Source of the DNA: Corynebacterium curieae
GTDB lineage: Bacteria; Actinomycetota; Actinomycetes; Mycobacteriales; Mycobacteriaceae
Direction: 5' to 3'
Length of the DNA stretch: 64,000 bases
NCBI RefSeq assembly: GCF_027570035.1
Contig: NZ_JAKMUU010000007.1
Location: 21,593 to 85,592 of the forward strand
The notes beneath the pieces were generated by a model, which had not been told where the DNA came from, did not search any database, and was given only the letters and a program-made list of their open reading frames with translations. Shown here one piece after another: positions 32,623 through 41,412 of this stretch (within the stretch, counting starts at the first letter, position 1; every line of letters begins with the position of its first letter). A program made the position numbers and the translations under genes.

Positions 32623-33648
32623 ATGAAGGCCATGCATATCGATGACGTCCTCGACCGCGCCCACGTAGTTTCCCTCCCCCTCGCCGTGCGTTTCCGCGGC
32701 ATCACCACCAGGGAGGCCCTGCTCATCGATGGCCCAGCCGGCTGGGGCGAATTCGCGCCCTTCCTGGAGTACGGACCGGCCGAGTCCGCTGCTTGGCTGC
32801 GCGCCGGGCTCGAGGCCGCATACGAGGGTTTTCCGGAGCCGGTGCGCGATTCTATCGAGGTCAACGCCACCATTCCGGCCGTGCCCGCCAGCGAGGTTCC
32901 GGCCGTGGTGGAGCGCTACCCCGGCTGCCGCACCTTCAAAATCAAGGTGGCGGAAAAGGGCCACACGCTTGCCGACGACGCCGCTCGCGTCCGCGCCGTC
33001 CGCGACGCCGTCACCCAACGCGGCGAAATCCCTATCCTGCGCGTGGACGCCAACGGCGGCTGGAGCGTCGATGAGGCGGTCGAGGCCGCGCAGATGATGA
33101 TGCCGCTGGATTATATGGAACAGCCGTGCGCCACCACTGAGGAGCTCGCCCAAGTCCGTGGCCGCCTTATGCGCGCCGGCCTCTTTGTACGCGTTGCCGC
33201 TGATGAATCCATTCGCAAGGTTGCCGACCCTTATCGCGTCGCCGAGTTGCAGGCAGCGGACGTCGCCGTGGTCAAGCCCGCCCCGCTCGGCGGCGTGCGC
33301 CGCGTCCTCGAGGTGGCCCAACACCTGCGCCAGCGCCACATGGATATCACGGTGGCCTCCGCGCTCGATACCTCCATTGGCATCAATATGGGCCTTGCGG
33401 CCGTCGCCGCTCTCCCGCGCATCTACGACGACGAGGACATCGACGTCACCCCGGCCGCCGCCGGTCTCGCCACCGGTTCCCTTTTCGAAGAAGACGTCAC
33501 CGCCCCGCGCCCGCTTGTCGATGGCTACCTTCCCGCCGATATCCTCGCCCCCGACCCAGACCGCCTTGCTGCGCTCGCCGCCCCCGCCGACCGCCGCGAC
33601 TGGTGGTTCGATCGCCTCCGCGACTGCTGGCAGCACCTTGCTAAATAG
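32623..33648 (+). CDS. menC: o-Succinylbenzoate synthase
   Basis: MenC is an enolase-superfamily dehydratase forming o-succinylbenzoate. The catalytic Lys pair is in CRTFKIKVAEKG. The metal ligands are in ILRVDANGGWS (Asp), MEQPCATTEE (Glu) and VAADESIRK (Asp/Glu). The general-base Lys is in AVVKPAPLGG. About 341 aa. The start is uncertain: ATGs at 32611, 32623 and 32632 are in frame, and I chose 32623 because GAAAG lies five nt upstream. Divergent from the broken dcuC-like gene. Confidence 0.92.
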   Translation: MKAMHIDDVLDRAHVVSLPLAVRFRGITTREALLIDGPAGWGEFAPFLEYGPAESAAWLRAGLEAAYEGFPEPVRDSIEVNATIPAVPASEVPAVVERYPGCRTFKIKVAEKGHTLADDAARVRAVRDAVTQRGEIPILRVDANGGWSVDEAVEAAQMMMPLDYMEQPCATTEELAQVRGRLMRAGLFVRVAADESIRKVADPYRVAELQAADVAVVKPAPLGGVRRVLEVAQHLRQRHMDITVASALDTSIGINMGLAAVAALPRIYDDEDIDVTPAAAGLATGSLFEEDVTAPRPLVDGYLPADILAPDPDRLAALAAPADRRDWWFDRLRDCWQHLAK

Positions 33649-33651
33649 GGT

Positions 33652-34563
33652 TTAGAGCAAGCTTTGGTGAAACCTCCATGCTGGGGTCACCAGCGCCCGC
33701 CGCACCTTCTGCGGCTTAGTCTTTAACCCGCGCACGCTACGTCGATGCGTCACTGTTTTCTGCACCGTTTCCAGCACCAGCTTGAGGTGGTAGTCGGTGC
33801 ACTCATCCGTAAACTTCAGCGGTGCCCACCCGTGTTGCACCGCATGATTGGTCTTCCACGTCCCGATGAGGAATTCCCGGTGATTATTCTCCGGCGCGTG
33901 ATAAAACAGCGAGTCCAAGTCCACCACCGTCGTTCCCGCCCTGAAACCTAGATCCCAGGTGTACGGTCCCAGCCGGAAATTCGGCACAGGCTTAAGGCCC
34001 ACCCGCCGCATCTCGTGGTATATCCGCTGCTCCCACTTCGACGCCGTACCTACCGGCGCCTCCTCCGCCAGTGTGCGAAGTGCATCCTTTTCCTTGCTGG
34101 TCACCATCTCTAAATCGGCCGCAAACCTACCCCTCCCGTTGAGCCCGCGATACGCCTGCGCCAGCGCTTCCTTCAGCAGCCACTCGCCGCAGCGCTCAAA
34201 GCTGAGGGCATCTGCCACCGCTTGCGCCGGCAATGCCATCCGCACGCCTTTTACCCGATTTGCTGGCACCGGCCGCGACCTCACCGTGCGCACTAGCTCA
34301 TTGGCATGTGTCCGGCGACTATTGTCTATCCGAATCGTCGCCGGCAGCCGCACTTCGCATAAGCCGTATGCTGCGAGCGCCGCCGTTCCCGTAAACACCG
34401 CATCTGGATAAAGCTGCGCCACTGCGGCTACCTTATCCTTCGCGCTCGCCTGCGCTGGGACGTAACAGTTGCGCCTAAGCCGAAGGAGCCTGCCCTCTGC
34501 CACCTCCTTTTCAATTCGATATTGAGTCAATCCTTCTTCGAATAGGTCTTTTCGTGTGTACAT
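33652..34563 (-). CDS. AbiEi-like winged-HTH protein with DUF559-type nuclease-like C-terminus
   Basis: The N-terminus (LFEEGLTQYRIEKEVAEGRLLRLRRNCYV) is the winged-helix start typical of AbiEi-family antitoxin-like proteins. The C-terminal half, from KWEQRIYHEMRRVGLKPVPNFRLGPYTWDLGFRAGTTVVDLD in shorthand (Glu at the start, Asp-Leu-Gly and Val-Asp-Leu-Asp strands), resembles the DUF559/PD-(D/E)XK very-short-patch-repair-like fold. Such fusions are common in Actinobacteria, often in many copies. No partner toxin gene is adjacent, so a true toxin-antitoxin role is unproven. Convergent with menC, with a 3-nt gap. Confidence 0.75.
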   Translation of the reverse strand: MYTRKDLFEEGLTQYRIEKEVAEGRLLRLRRNCYVPAQASAKDKVAAVAQLYPDAVFTGTAALAAYGLCEVRLPATIRIDNSRRTHANELVRTVRSRPVPANRVKGVRMALPAQAVADALSFERCGEWLLKEALAQAYRGLNGRGRFAADLEMVTSKEKDALRTLAEEAPVGTASKWEQRIYHEMRRVGLKPVPNFRLGPYTWDLGFRAGTTVVDLDSLFYHAPENNHREFLIGTWKTNHAVQHGWAPLKFTDECTDYHLKLVLETVQKTVTHRRSVRGLKTKPQKVRRALVTPAWRFHQSLL

Positions 34564-34750
34564 AGCCTTTTAGACTGCTGCGCTGAGGATTCGGTTCCGC
34601 GGAAATGCCGGGATCACGACTTTCGTCCATACAAACCACCCAAACCGTCGACGAAATCCCTGATTTAGATGGACAAAGATCGCGATCGGCGGCGGAAAGC
34701 CAGGACCGAGCTCGCTGCCCAGCCCGCCACCTGTGCGTACGCTAGAGGAC

Positions 34751-37153
34751 ATGTCTACTATCAAGGTCCGCGATGCCCACCTGCACAACCTGCGCAACGT
34801 CGACGTCGATATGCCCCGTGGCAAGCTCGTCGCGGTCACGGGAGTGTCTGGTTCGGGCAAGTCTTCGCTGGCATTCGGCACGATTCACGGCGAAGGCCAG
34901 CGTCGCTACCTCGAATCAGTAGCACCCTTCGCCCGCCGCCTCATTAGCTCGGCCGTCGACCCACAGGTCAGCCAGGTAGAGGGCCTGCCGCCGACGGTCG
35001 CGCTGCAGCAATCGACCTCCGGCGGCGGTGCGCGCTCCACGGTCGGCACGGTCTCCGCGCTTTCGAATAGCGTGCGCCTGCTCTATTCGCGCGCCGGTGA
35101 TAACCCGGAGGGCCTGTACTCGGATTCCTTTTCGCCCAATACCCCGGAGGGCATGTGCCCGCAGTGCCACGGCACGGGCGTGGTTCATGAGCCCACCGAG
35201 GAGTCCATGGTCCCGGATCCCACCCTCTCCATCGAGGAAGGCGCCATCCAAGCATGGCCCGGTGCTTGGGCCGGCAAGAATTTCCACGACATCTTGATGA
35301 ACTTAGGCTATGACCTGGACTCGCCGTGGCAGGACCTGCCGCAAGAGGACCGCGACTGGATTCTCTTTACCGAAGAGCGCCCCGTCGTCACGGTCAAGCC
35401 CCTGCGCGGCAAGGACCAGATTCAGCGCAATTACGAGGGCACGTGGCGCTCGGTGGCCAGCTACCTGAATAAGACGCTGGCGGAGACCCAATCGGATACG
35501 CTGCGCAAGCGGACCCTTTCTTATATGGAATCGCGTGAGTGTGAAACCTGTGGCGGCCGCCGCCTCAACCCGGCCGCGCTGCAGGTGACTTATGCGGGCA
35601 TGCCCATCGATGAGCTGGGCGCGCTGCCGCTGGATAGGGTGCATGCGGTGCTCAGCAAGCAGAATCCGGAAGAGAACTCGGCCGAGGATTTGCTGCTTAA
35701 ACAGATTCTTCCCGCGTTGACCTCGGCGCTTGAGCTCGGCTTGGCCCACCTGAGTTTGGATCGGCCGACGCAGAGCCTGTCCGGCGGCGAGATGCAGCGC
35801 ATCCGTTTGGCCGCGCAGCTGCGCTCCGGCCTCTTTGGCGTGGCGTATGTGCTCGACGAGCCCTCGGCCGGCCTGCACCCAGATGAGCGCGATGCGGTCA
35901 TGGAGATGTGCCGCCGCTTCATCGCGGCCGGCAACTCCGTGCTTTTGGTGGAGCATGACATGGATTTGGTCGCGCAGGCGGATTGGCTCGTGGACGTCGG
36001 ACCGCTGGCCGGCGAGCGCGGCGGCAACGTGGTTTATTCGGGCCCGGTCGCAGACTACGACGCGGATACCCCCACCGCCCGCGCCTTGGCCAACCGCACG
36101 CTCGCGCTTGCCGAGGACTCCCGTACCCCCTCCTCCCACCTCACCCTCCGCGGCATTAATGCGCGCAGCATCGACAATCTGGATGTGGACTTTGGTTTAG
36201 GCCAATTCACGGCAGTTGCCGGTGTCTCCGGCTCGGGCAAGTCCACTCTGGTCAGTACAGTGCTCGCCGGCCTACTGCGCCAATCCGCCACGGCCGTTTC
36301 CGACGAGGAGGAAGCCGAAGAACAAGGCTGGTCCGTCAAGCGTGCGGAGGGCTTTGACCAGGTCAAGCGCGTCGTGCAGATTACCCAAAAGCCCATCGGC
36401 CGCACCCCACGCTCCACGCTGGCGACCTATACCGGGCTCTTCGATAACGTTCGCAAGCTCTTCGCCTCCACCGATGAGGCCAAGCAGCGCAAGTGGACGG
36501 TCTCGCGCTTTTCTTACAACGTAAAGCAAGGCCAGTGCCCCATCTGCGGTGGCGCGGGCAAGATCGAGGTGGAGCTGGTCTTCCTACCGGGCTCGTACAC
36601 CACCTGCCCAGAGTGCGGCGGCGCCCGCTTCAACGACGAGACCCTCGAGGTGACCTGGCAGGGCCGCACCATTGCGGACATCTTGGAGCTTACCGTAGAC
36701 GAGGCCGCAGAGGTCTTCGCCGAGGAAGAAAAGATTTACCGCGCTATCGCCACGCTGCAGGCCGTCGGCCTGGGCTATCTCCGCCTCGGCCAAGGTGCGC
36801 CTGAGCTCTCCGGCGGCGAGGCCCAGCGCATTAAGCTGGCTACGGAGCTGCAGCGCTCCCGAAACTCCCGCCGCGGCCATACGGTTTACCTGTTAGACGA
36901 GCCCACCACGGGCCTGCATCCGGCCGATATCGACTTACTCAATACCGAGCTGCACAAGCTGGCGGATGCTGGGCATACGGTGGTCGTCGTCGAGCATGAT
37001 CTTTCGGTGATGGCGAATGCGGACCGCATCATTGAGATGGGCCCAGGCGCCGGTGAAGACGGTGGCCAGATCATCGCGGATGCCACCCCAGCGCAGGTAG
37101 CCAAGGAGGATACCGCCACCGGCCGCGCCTTGCGCGCGCGGCAGGAGAACTAA
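34751..37153 (+). CDS. UvrA-like ABC ATPase lacking the UvrB-binding domain
   Basis: This 800-aa tandem ABC protein has two Walker A motifs (VTGVSGSGKSSLAFGTIHG and AGVSGSGKSTLVSTVLAG), signatures SLSGGEMQRIRLAAQL and ELSGGEAQRIKLATEL, and Walker B regions VLDEPSAGLHP and LLDEPTTGLHP. Zinc cysteines appear as CPQCHGTG, CETCGGRRLNP and CPICGGAGK...CPECGGARF. It is about 150 residues shorter than housekeeping UvrA: after TVGTVSALSNSVRLLYSRAGD the sequence goes straight to the zinc cysteine region, so the UvrB-interaction domain is missing. That is the pattern of UvrA2/DrrC-type paralogues linked to drug tolerance. The ATG at 34751 has AGAGGA directly upstream. Confidence 0.9.
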   Translation: MSTIKVRDAHLHNLRNVDVDMPRGKLVAVTGVSGSGKSSLAFGTIHGEGQRRYLESVAPFARRLISSAVDPQVSQVEGLPPTVALQQSTSGGGARSTVGTVSALSNSVRLLYSRAGDNPEGLYSDSFSPNTPEGMCPQCHGTGVVHEPTEESMVPDPTLSIEEGAIQAWPGAWAGKNFHDILMNLGYDLDSPWQDLPQEDRDWILFTEERPVVTVKPLRGKDQIQRNYEGTWRSVASYLNKTLAETQSDTLRKRTLSYMESRECETCGGRRLNPAALQVTYAGMPIDELGALPLDRVHAVLSKQNPEENSAEDLLLKQILPALTSALELGLAHLSLDRPTQSLSGGEMQRIRLAAQLRSGLFGVAYVLDEPSAGLHPDERDAVMEMCRRFIAAGNSVLLVEHDMDLVAQADWLVDVGPLAGERGGNVVYSGPVADYDADTPTARALANRTLALAEDSRTPSSHLTLRGINARSIDNLDVDFGLGQFTAVAGVSGSGKSTLVSTVLAGLLRQSATAVSDEEEAEEQGWSVKRAEGFDQVKRVVQITQKPIGRTPRSTLATYTGLFDNVRKLFASTDEAKQRKWTVSRFSYNVKQGQCPICGGAGKIEVELVFLPGSYTTCPECGGARFNDETLEVTWQGRTIADILELTVDEAAEVFAEEEKIYRAIATLQAVGLGYLRLGQGAPELSGGEAQRIKLATELQRSRNSRRGHTVYLLDEPTTGLHPADIDLLNTELHKLADAGHTVVVVEHDLSVMANADRIIEMGPGAGEDGGQIIADATPAQVAKEDTATGRALRARQEN

Positions 37154-37231
37154 GCGGCCAGCATTATCTGCCCGTAAGCTATCGGAGAACTCTCTGGGAT
37201 CTCACAGCCAAATGGGGTAGAGGTAGAAAGT

Positions 37232-37984
37232 ATGACTACTAAAGGCCCTCAAGGCGGAAACCATGGCGATAATAATGAAACCCGCAGCTGGTCCAGCCCG
37301 GCGGATGATGCCACGCGCCAGATAGGCCGCGTACCCGATAATGCCGCTGGTCCCAACCGTGACCAGCAGCGCCGCGAGCACCCCAAGCAGTACTTTCCGG
37401 GCGAGCAGCAGCCACAGAATGAGACTCGTCAATTCGATGCGGCCGGTGGCTACCAGCAAGGCTACGGCCAGAGCTACCAGCCGCAGGGTGGTCAGGGGCA
37501 AGGGCAGGCCTACGGTCAGCAATATAACCAGCAGTACGCGCAGCAGCCGGAATACGAGCCGGTTCCGTCGGACTATGACCCGGACCAGCCGGAAAAGCGC
37601 AAGAAGAAGGGCGGCGGCGCCATTGCTGGCGTCTTCGCGGCCATCGCTGTGCTAGCCGTACTGGCTGCAGCCGTGCTGTTTTTCCTGTGGCGCAACGCCG
37701 CGGGCGAGGCGGATAAGCCGGATCCAGAGCCGGTGACGGAGACGCTGACCACGCAAGTTCCCACCACCGTGACGCAGACCGATGAGCCGGATACGCAGGA
37801 TGAGAATTCCAATAAGCTGCCAAAGCTGCCGGACTTCCAGAATGACCTGCCTTCTGATATCCCGACCGAGCTGCCGCCAGAGGTGCAAGACCAGCTGGAT
37901 AACGGCAGCGACGTGAACATAGAGGACCTCCTCAACGATCTCTTGGGCGGCGGCGAGCAGCCGGCCGACCAGCAGGGCGCTTAG
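37232..37984 (+). CDS. Single-pass membrane protein with Gln-rich N-terminus
   Basis: This 250-aa protein has a disordered, Gln/Gly/Tyr-rich cytoplasmic region (about residues 1-120, e.g. GYGQSYQPQGGQGQGQAYGQ), a basic KRKKKGGG stop, one transmembrane helix (AGVFAAIAVLAVLAAAVLFFLW), then an acidic Thr/Pro-rich extracytoplasmic tail ending in short helices (IEDLLNDLLGGGEQP). No enzymatic motif. The architecture resembles anchored cell-envelope proteins, but I do not recognise a family. It is between the UvrA paralogue and menD, with AGGTAGAAAG before the ATG. Confidence 0.75.
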   Translation: MTTKGPQGGNHGDNNETRSWSSPADDATRQIGRVPDNAAGPNRDQQRREHPKQYFPGEQQPQNETRQFDAAGGYQQGYGQSYQPQGGQGQGQAYGQQYNQQYAQQPEYEPVPSDYDPDQPEKRKKKGGGAIAGVFAAIAVLAVLAAAVLFFLWRNAAGEADKPDPEPVTETLTTQVPTTVTQTDEPDTQDENSNKLPKLPDFQNDLPSDIPTELPPEVQDQLDNGSDVNIEDLLNDLLGGGEQPADQQGA

Positions 37985-37999
37985 AACTGGGCGCCCAGC

Positions 38000-38039
38000 A
38001 CCTGCCCGGTAAGGGAAATGGTGCGCGGGCAGGTAAAAT
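38000..38039 (+). promoter_or_regulatory. menD promoter region with perfect inverted repeat
   Basis: ACCTGCCCG (38000-38008) and CGGGCAGGT (38026-38034) form a perfect 9-bp inverted repeat that runs into the -10 box TAAAAT (38034-38039). The menD ATG is eight nt further, at leaderless distance. The repeat could be an operator or the terminator of the upstream gene. Confidence 0.5.
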
Positions 38040-38047
38040 CGGGCGGC

Positions 38048-39670
38048 ATGAATGAATCGATGCAGTTGGCTGAGAAGGTAGCCGCCCAGCTGGCCCGGCA
38101 CCTTACGGATGTGGTCCTGTGCCCTGGCTCGCGCAATGCGCCGCTTTCGCTGGCCCTGTTGGCCCGCGATGATATCCGCGTACACACCCGCTTGGATGAG
38201 CGCGGGGGAGCGTTTACCGCCTTGGGCATGGCGCGGGTGCAGCGCCGCCACGTTGGCGTGGTGATGACCTCGGGAACTGCGGTAGCCAATACCTTGCCTG
38301 CCGTCGTGGAGGCGCATTATTCGCATACGCCGCTGGCCATTATCAGCGCGGATCGGCCGGAGCGCTTGGTGGGCACGGGGGCTTCGCAGACCATCGAGCA
38401 GCAAGGCATCTTTGGCGTCTATGCGCAGACCACTCAGGTCACCGGAGCGGACGATATTGCCGCGATGGCGCAGCGCTTCCGCGAGGACCTGCAGGTACAC
38501 GTTAACGTGGCTTTTGACGCCCCGCTTGTCGACGCCACCCTGCCGGACCACACCTCCGGTGACGGCGCGCGCGAGTCAGCACCGATATTTGTCGACCACG
38601 GCGAGGTGGCCGTGGACTTGAGTAAGAACACACTGGTCATCGCTGGCGATGAGGCCTGGGAGGTAGAGGGTCTGCAGGATGTGCCGACCATCGCGGAGCC
38701 GAGCGCGCCGGGCCCGTATCATCCGGTGCACCCAGCGGCGGCGCATATCTTCCGCAAGGCGCAGGTCTCCGCGAATGACTATGTGGTCAATACCAAGGTC
38801 GAGCAGGTCATCGTTGTGGGGCACCCAACACTGCACCGCAGCGTGCTGGCGCTGATGAATGACCCGGATATCGAGCTGGTGGTGCTTTCGCGCACCAAGG
38901 ACTTCACCAATCAGCGCGGCGAAGACGCCCGGCTCGGCACCACCGTCAAGGTCACCGGCGAGCCGAGCCGCGAGTGGATGAAGATCTGCGAAGGCGCAAC
39001 CGATATGGCCGGGCAAGCTGTGCGCGAGACCCTCGAGGATGAGGAACTGGGCTTTACCGGGCTGCACGTCGCGGCCGCGGTGGGAGATACGCTCTCCGTC
39101 AACGACACCCTGGTGCTGGGCGCCTCGAATCCAGTGCGCGATGCAGCCTTGGTAGGCCTGCCTTTCGACGGCGTCGATACGTATTCGCCGCGCGGGGCAG
39201 CCGGCATCGACGGAACCATCGCGCAGACCATCGGCATCTCCCTGGCCACGCAATCGCTGGATCCCACCAACTGGCGCGCCCCACGAGTTATGGCGCTCAT
39301 GGGAGATGTCACCTTCTTGCATGACGCTAATAGCCTGCTCCTCCCGGAAGACCAACCGCGGCCGGAAAACCTCACCATCGTGGTGGCCAATGACAACGGC
39401 GGCGGTATCTTCGAGACCCTTGAGCAGGGTGCTGATGCGCTGCGCGAGTCCTTTGAGCCGGCGTTTGGAACGCCGCATGGGGTGGACGTCGGCAAGCTGG
39501 CAGAAGCCTATGAGGCAGATTACCGTGAGGTCACCACCCCGCAGGAGCTGCTGGATACGCTGGCGGAGCTCAAGGAATACTCCACCGGTATCACCGTCGT
39601 GGAGGCAAAAACCACCCGTGCCACCCGCCGGGCGCTCAATGAGAAGCTCACCGCAAAGGTGGGCCAGTAA
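38048..39670 (+). CDS. menD: SEPHCHC synthase (2-succinyl-5-enolpyruvyl-6-hydroxy-3-cyclohexene-1-carboxylate synthase)
   Basis: MenD is a thiamine-diphosphate enzyme joining 2-oxoglutarate to isochorismate in menaquinone synthesis. The N-terminal half has VVLCPGSRNAPLSLAL and HTRLDERGGAFTALGMARV, where the glutamate activates ThDP, followed by GVVMTSGTAVANTLPAVVEA. The C-terminal ThDP/Mg motif is LMGDVTFLHDANSLL with IVVANDNGGGIFETLEQG. The 540-aa length is typical. The start at 38048 fits the leaderless promoter; a longer frame begins within the inverted repeat. The next gene begins at the base after its stop. Confidence 0.96.
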   Translation: MNESMQLAEKVAAQLARHLTDVVLCPGSRNAPLSLALLARDDIRVHTRLDERGGAFTALGMARVQRRHVGVVMTSGTAVANTLPAVVEAHYSHTPLAIISADRPERLVGTGASQTIEQQGIFGVYAQTTQVTGADDIAAMAQRFREDLQVHVNVAFDAPLVDATLPDHTSGDGARESAPIFVDHGEVAVDLSKNTLVIAGDEAWEVEGLQDVPTIAEPSAPGPYHPVHPAAAHIFRKAQVSANDYVVNTKVEQVIVVGHPTLHRSVLALMNDPDIELVVLSRTKDFTNQRGEDARLGTTVKVTGEPSREWMKICEGATDMAGQAVRETLEDEELGFTGLHVAAAVGDTLSVNDTLVLGASNPVRDAALVGLPFDGVDTYSPRGAAGIDGTIAQTIGISLATQSLDPTNWRAPRVMALMGDVTFLHDANSLLLPEDQPRPENLTIVVANDNGGGIFETLEQGADALRESFEPAFGTPHGVDVGKLAEAYEADYREVTTPQELLDTLAELKEYSTGITVVEAKTTRATRRALNEKLTAKVGQ

Positions 39671-40141
39671 GTGACCCCGCCGCAGCATAAGCCGCACGCC
39701 GCGGTGGTGCCGCGCTATACGCCCGCGGTCTATCGCCGGCGCCTGCACCAGCTCACGCTGGCGCTGTACCTGGCCGCGCTGGTGGGCGTGGTGGGCATGG
39801 TCATCGGGCCGGCGCTCAATGACCACGCCATTGCCAGCCACCCCGCGCGCGCTTTGGCCACGGTCAAGGACGTGGGAATGCTGCGCACCACGGTGGATTT
39901 CCAGGACGGCGAAGGCATTTACCACACCCCGCAACATGGGCTGCTCTATCCCAGTGGTCTGGGTGAGGGGCAGCAAGTGTGGGTGCAATACGCCCTAGAC
40001 AACCCCGACCTAGTAAAAGTGGAGGGCCGCGAATGGACGCTGGCCATCATCCCAGCGATCTCCGTGGGAGTAGTTGCCACGCTCATTGCGGCCGTGATGT
40101 GGAAGCTAATCAGCTTCTTTACCCGCCGCGCGGAGAAATAG
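39671..40141 (+). CDS. DUF3592-like two-helix membrane protein
   Basis: This 156-aa protein has a transmembrane helix at about residues 28-48 (LALYLAALVGVVGMVIGPAL), an extracytoplasmic beta-rich domain (RALATVKDVGMLRTTVDFQDGEGIYHTP, GLGEGQQVWVQYALDNPDLVKVEG) resembling DUF3592, and a second helix (LAIIPAISVGVVATLIAAVMW) near the C-terminus. It starts with GTG immediately after the menD stop and lies before mgtA, as Rv0556 does in M. tuberculosis. Function unknown. Confidence 0.82.
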   Translation: MTPPQHKPHAAVVPRYTPAVYRRRLHQLTLALYLAALVGVVGMVIGPALNDHAIASHPARALATVKDVGMLRTTVDFQDGEGIYHTPQHGLLYPSGLGEGQQVWVQYALDNPDLVKVEGREWTLAIIPAISVGVVATLIAAVMWKLISFFTRRAEK

Positions 40142-40165
40142 TTAACCAAGATTTTCCGCTGGCTT

Positions 40166-40199
40166 CACCATAAACTTAAGAAAATAGGCCATTATGGTG
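40166..40199 (+). promoter_or_regulatory. mgtA promoter region with inverted repeat
   Basis: CACCATAA (40166-40173) and TTATGGTG (40192-40199) form a perfect 8-bp inverted repeat that covers a -10-like CATTAT (40190-40195). The ATG at 40202 is at leaderless distance. Confidence 0.45.
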
Positions 40200-40201
40200 G
40201 C

Positions 40202-41401
40202 ATGCGTGTTGCGATCGTGGCTGAATCCTTCCTCCCCAATGTCAATGGTGTGACCAACTCTGTACTGCGCGTTTTAGAGCACCTGCACGAGACCGGCCAG
40301 GAGGCCATCGTCATCGCGCCGGGTGCCCGTGAGGGGCAGGAGGAAATCCCGGATTACCTCGGTTTCCCCATCTACCGCGTGCCTACCGTGCGCGTGCCGC
40401 TGGTGGATTCGCTGCCGGTGGGCGTTCCCACCACGGCGGTGGATGAGGCGCTGCGCGATTTCAAGCCGGATATCATCCACCTGGCCAGCCCCTTCGTACT
40501 CGGCGCGGCAGGCGCCTTCTCCGCCCGCCAGCAGCGCGTGCCGGCCGTGGCGCTGTACCAGACCGACGTCGCCGGATTTGCCACCAAGTACCATGCTTCC
40601 GCGCTGGCCTATGGCGTGTGGGAGTGGTTGCGCACGATCCACAACTCTTGCCAGATGACGTTGGCGCCGTCCTCGCTGACCATCCGAGATCTAGAAAAGC
40701 ACCACATTAAGAATGTGCGCCATTGGGGCCGCGGCGTGAATGCAGAGCTTTTCCATCCGTCCAAGCGCTCTGCTGAGCTGCGCCGTAGCTGGGATCCGAG
40801 CGGCACCAAGAATGTGGTTGGATTCGTCGGCCGCCTCGCCGCGGAAAAGGGCGTGCACCGGCTATCGGCGCTCAACGGCCGCGAGGATATCCAGTTGGTC
40901 ATCGTGGGTGATGGGCCGGAGCGGCCGCTACTGGAGGCCCAGCTTCCCAGCGCCGTCTTTACCGGTGCGCTTTCCGGCGAGGAACTCGCAGCGGCCTATG
41001 CCTCTTTGGATGTCTTCGTCCACGCCGGTGAGTTCGAGACCTTCTGCCAGTCCATTCAAGAGGCGCAGGCCTCCGGCGTGCCAACTATTGGGCCGCGTGC
41101 CGGTGGCCCAGTAGACCTCATCGAGGAAGGCTACAACGGGCTGCTTTTGGACGTGAAGACCTTCGTGGAAGACCTCCCCAACGCGGTGGATGCTCTGCTT
41201 AATCCGGAAATTCACCAAGAGATGCGGGACAATGCCCGCGAGTCCATCTCCTCCAAGACATGGAAGGCGCTGTGTGAGCAGCTCGTGGGCTACTACGAAG
41301 AGGTGCTGGAGGATACTCGCCGGGTGCCGCTGACCATTCTGGGCCAGCGCCCCGAGCTGCCGCGGTGGGCGGCTCGTGCCCTTGGCGCCCGCGTGGCCTA
41401 G
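40202..41401 (+). CDS. mgtA: GT4-family glycolipid mannosyltransferase MgtA
   Basis: This 399-aa GT-B glycosyltransferase opens with MRVAIVAESFLPNVNGVTNSVLRVLEHL and has the C-terminal nucleotide-sugar motif HAGEFETFCQSIQEAQASGVP (EX7E type), both standard for GT4 enzymes. The same gene between menD/DUF3592 and menG in mycobacteria and C. glutamicum is MgtA, which mannosylates the glucuronosyl-diacylglycerol acceptor at the inner membrane on the route to lipomannan-like glycolipids. The assignment rests on sequence and exact synteny (Rv0557). It ends 11 nt before menG. Confidence 0.9.
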   Translation: MRVAIVAESFLPNVNGVTNSVLRVLEHLHETGQEAIVIAPGAREGQEEIPDYLGFPIYRVPTVRVPLVDSLPVGVPTTAVDEALRDFKPDIIHLASPFVLGAAGAFSARQQRVPAVALYQTDVAGFATKYHASALAYGVWEWLRTIHNSCQMTLAPSSLTIRDLEKHHIKNVRHWGRGVNAELFHPSKRSAELRRSWDPSGTKNVVGFVGRLAAEKGVHRLSALNGREDIQLVIVGDGPERPLLEAQLPSAVFTGALSGEELAAAYASLDVFVHAGEFETFCQSIQEAQASGVPTIGPRAGGPVDLIEEGYNGLLLDVKTFVEDLPNAVDALLNPEIHQEMRDNARESISSKTWKALCEQLVGYYEEVLEDTRRVPLTILGQRPELPRWAARALGARVA

Positions 41402-41412
41402 ACTGATCATTT

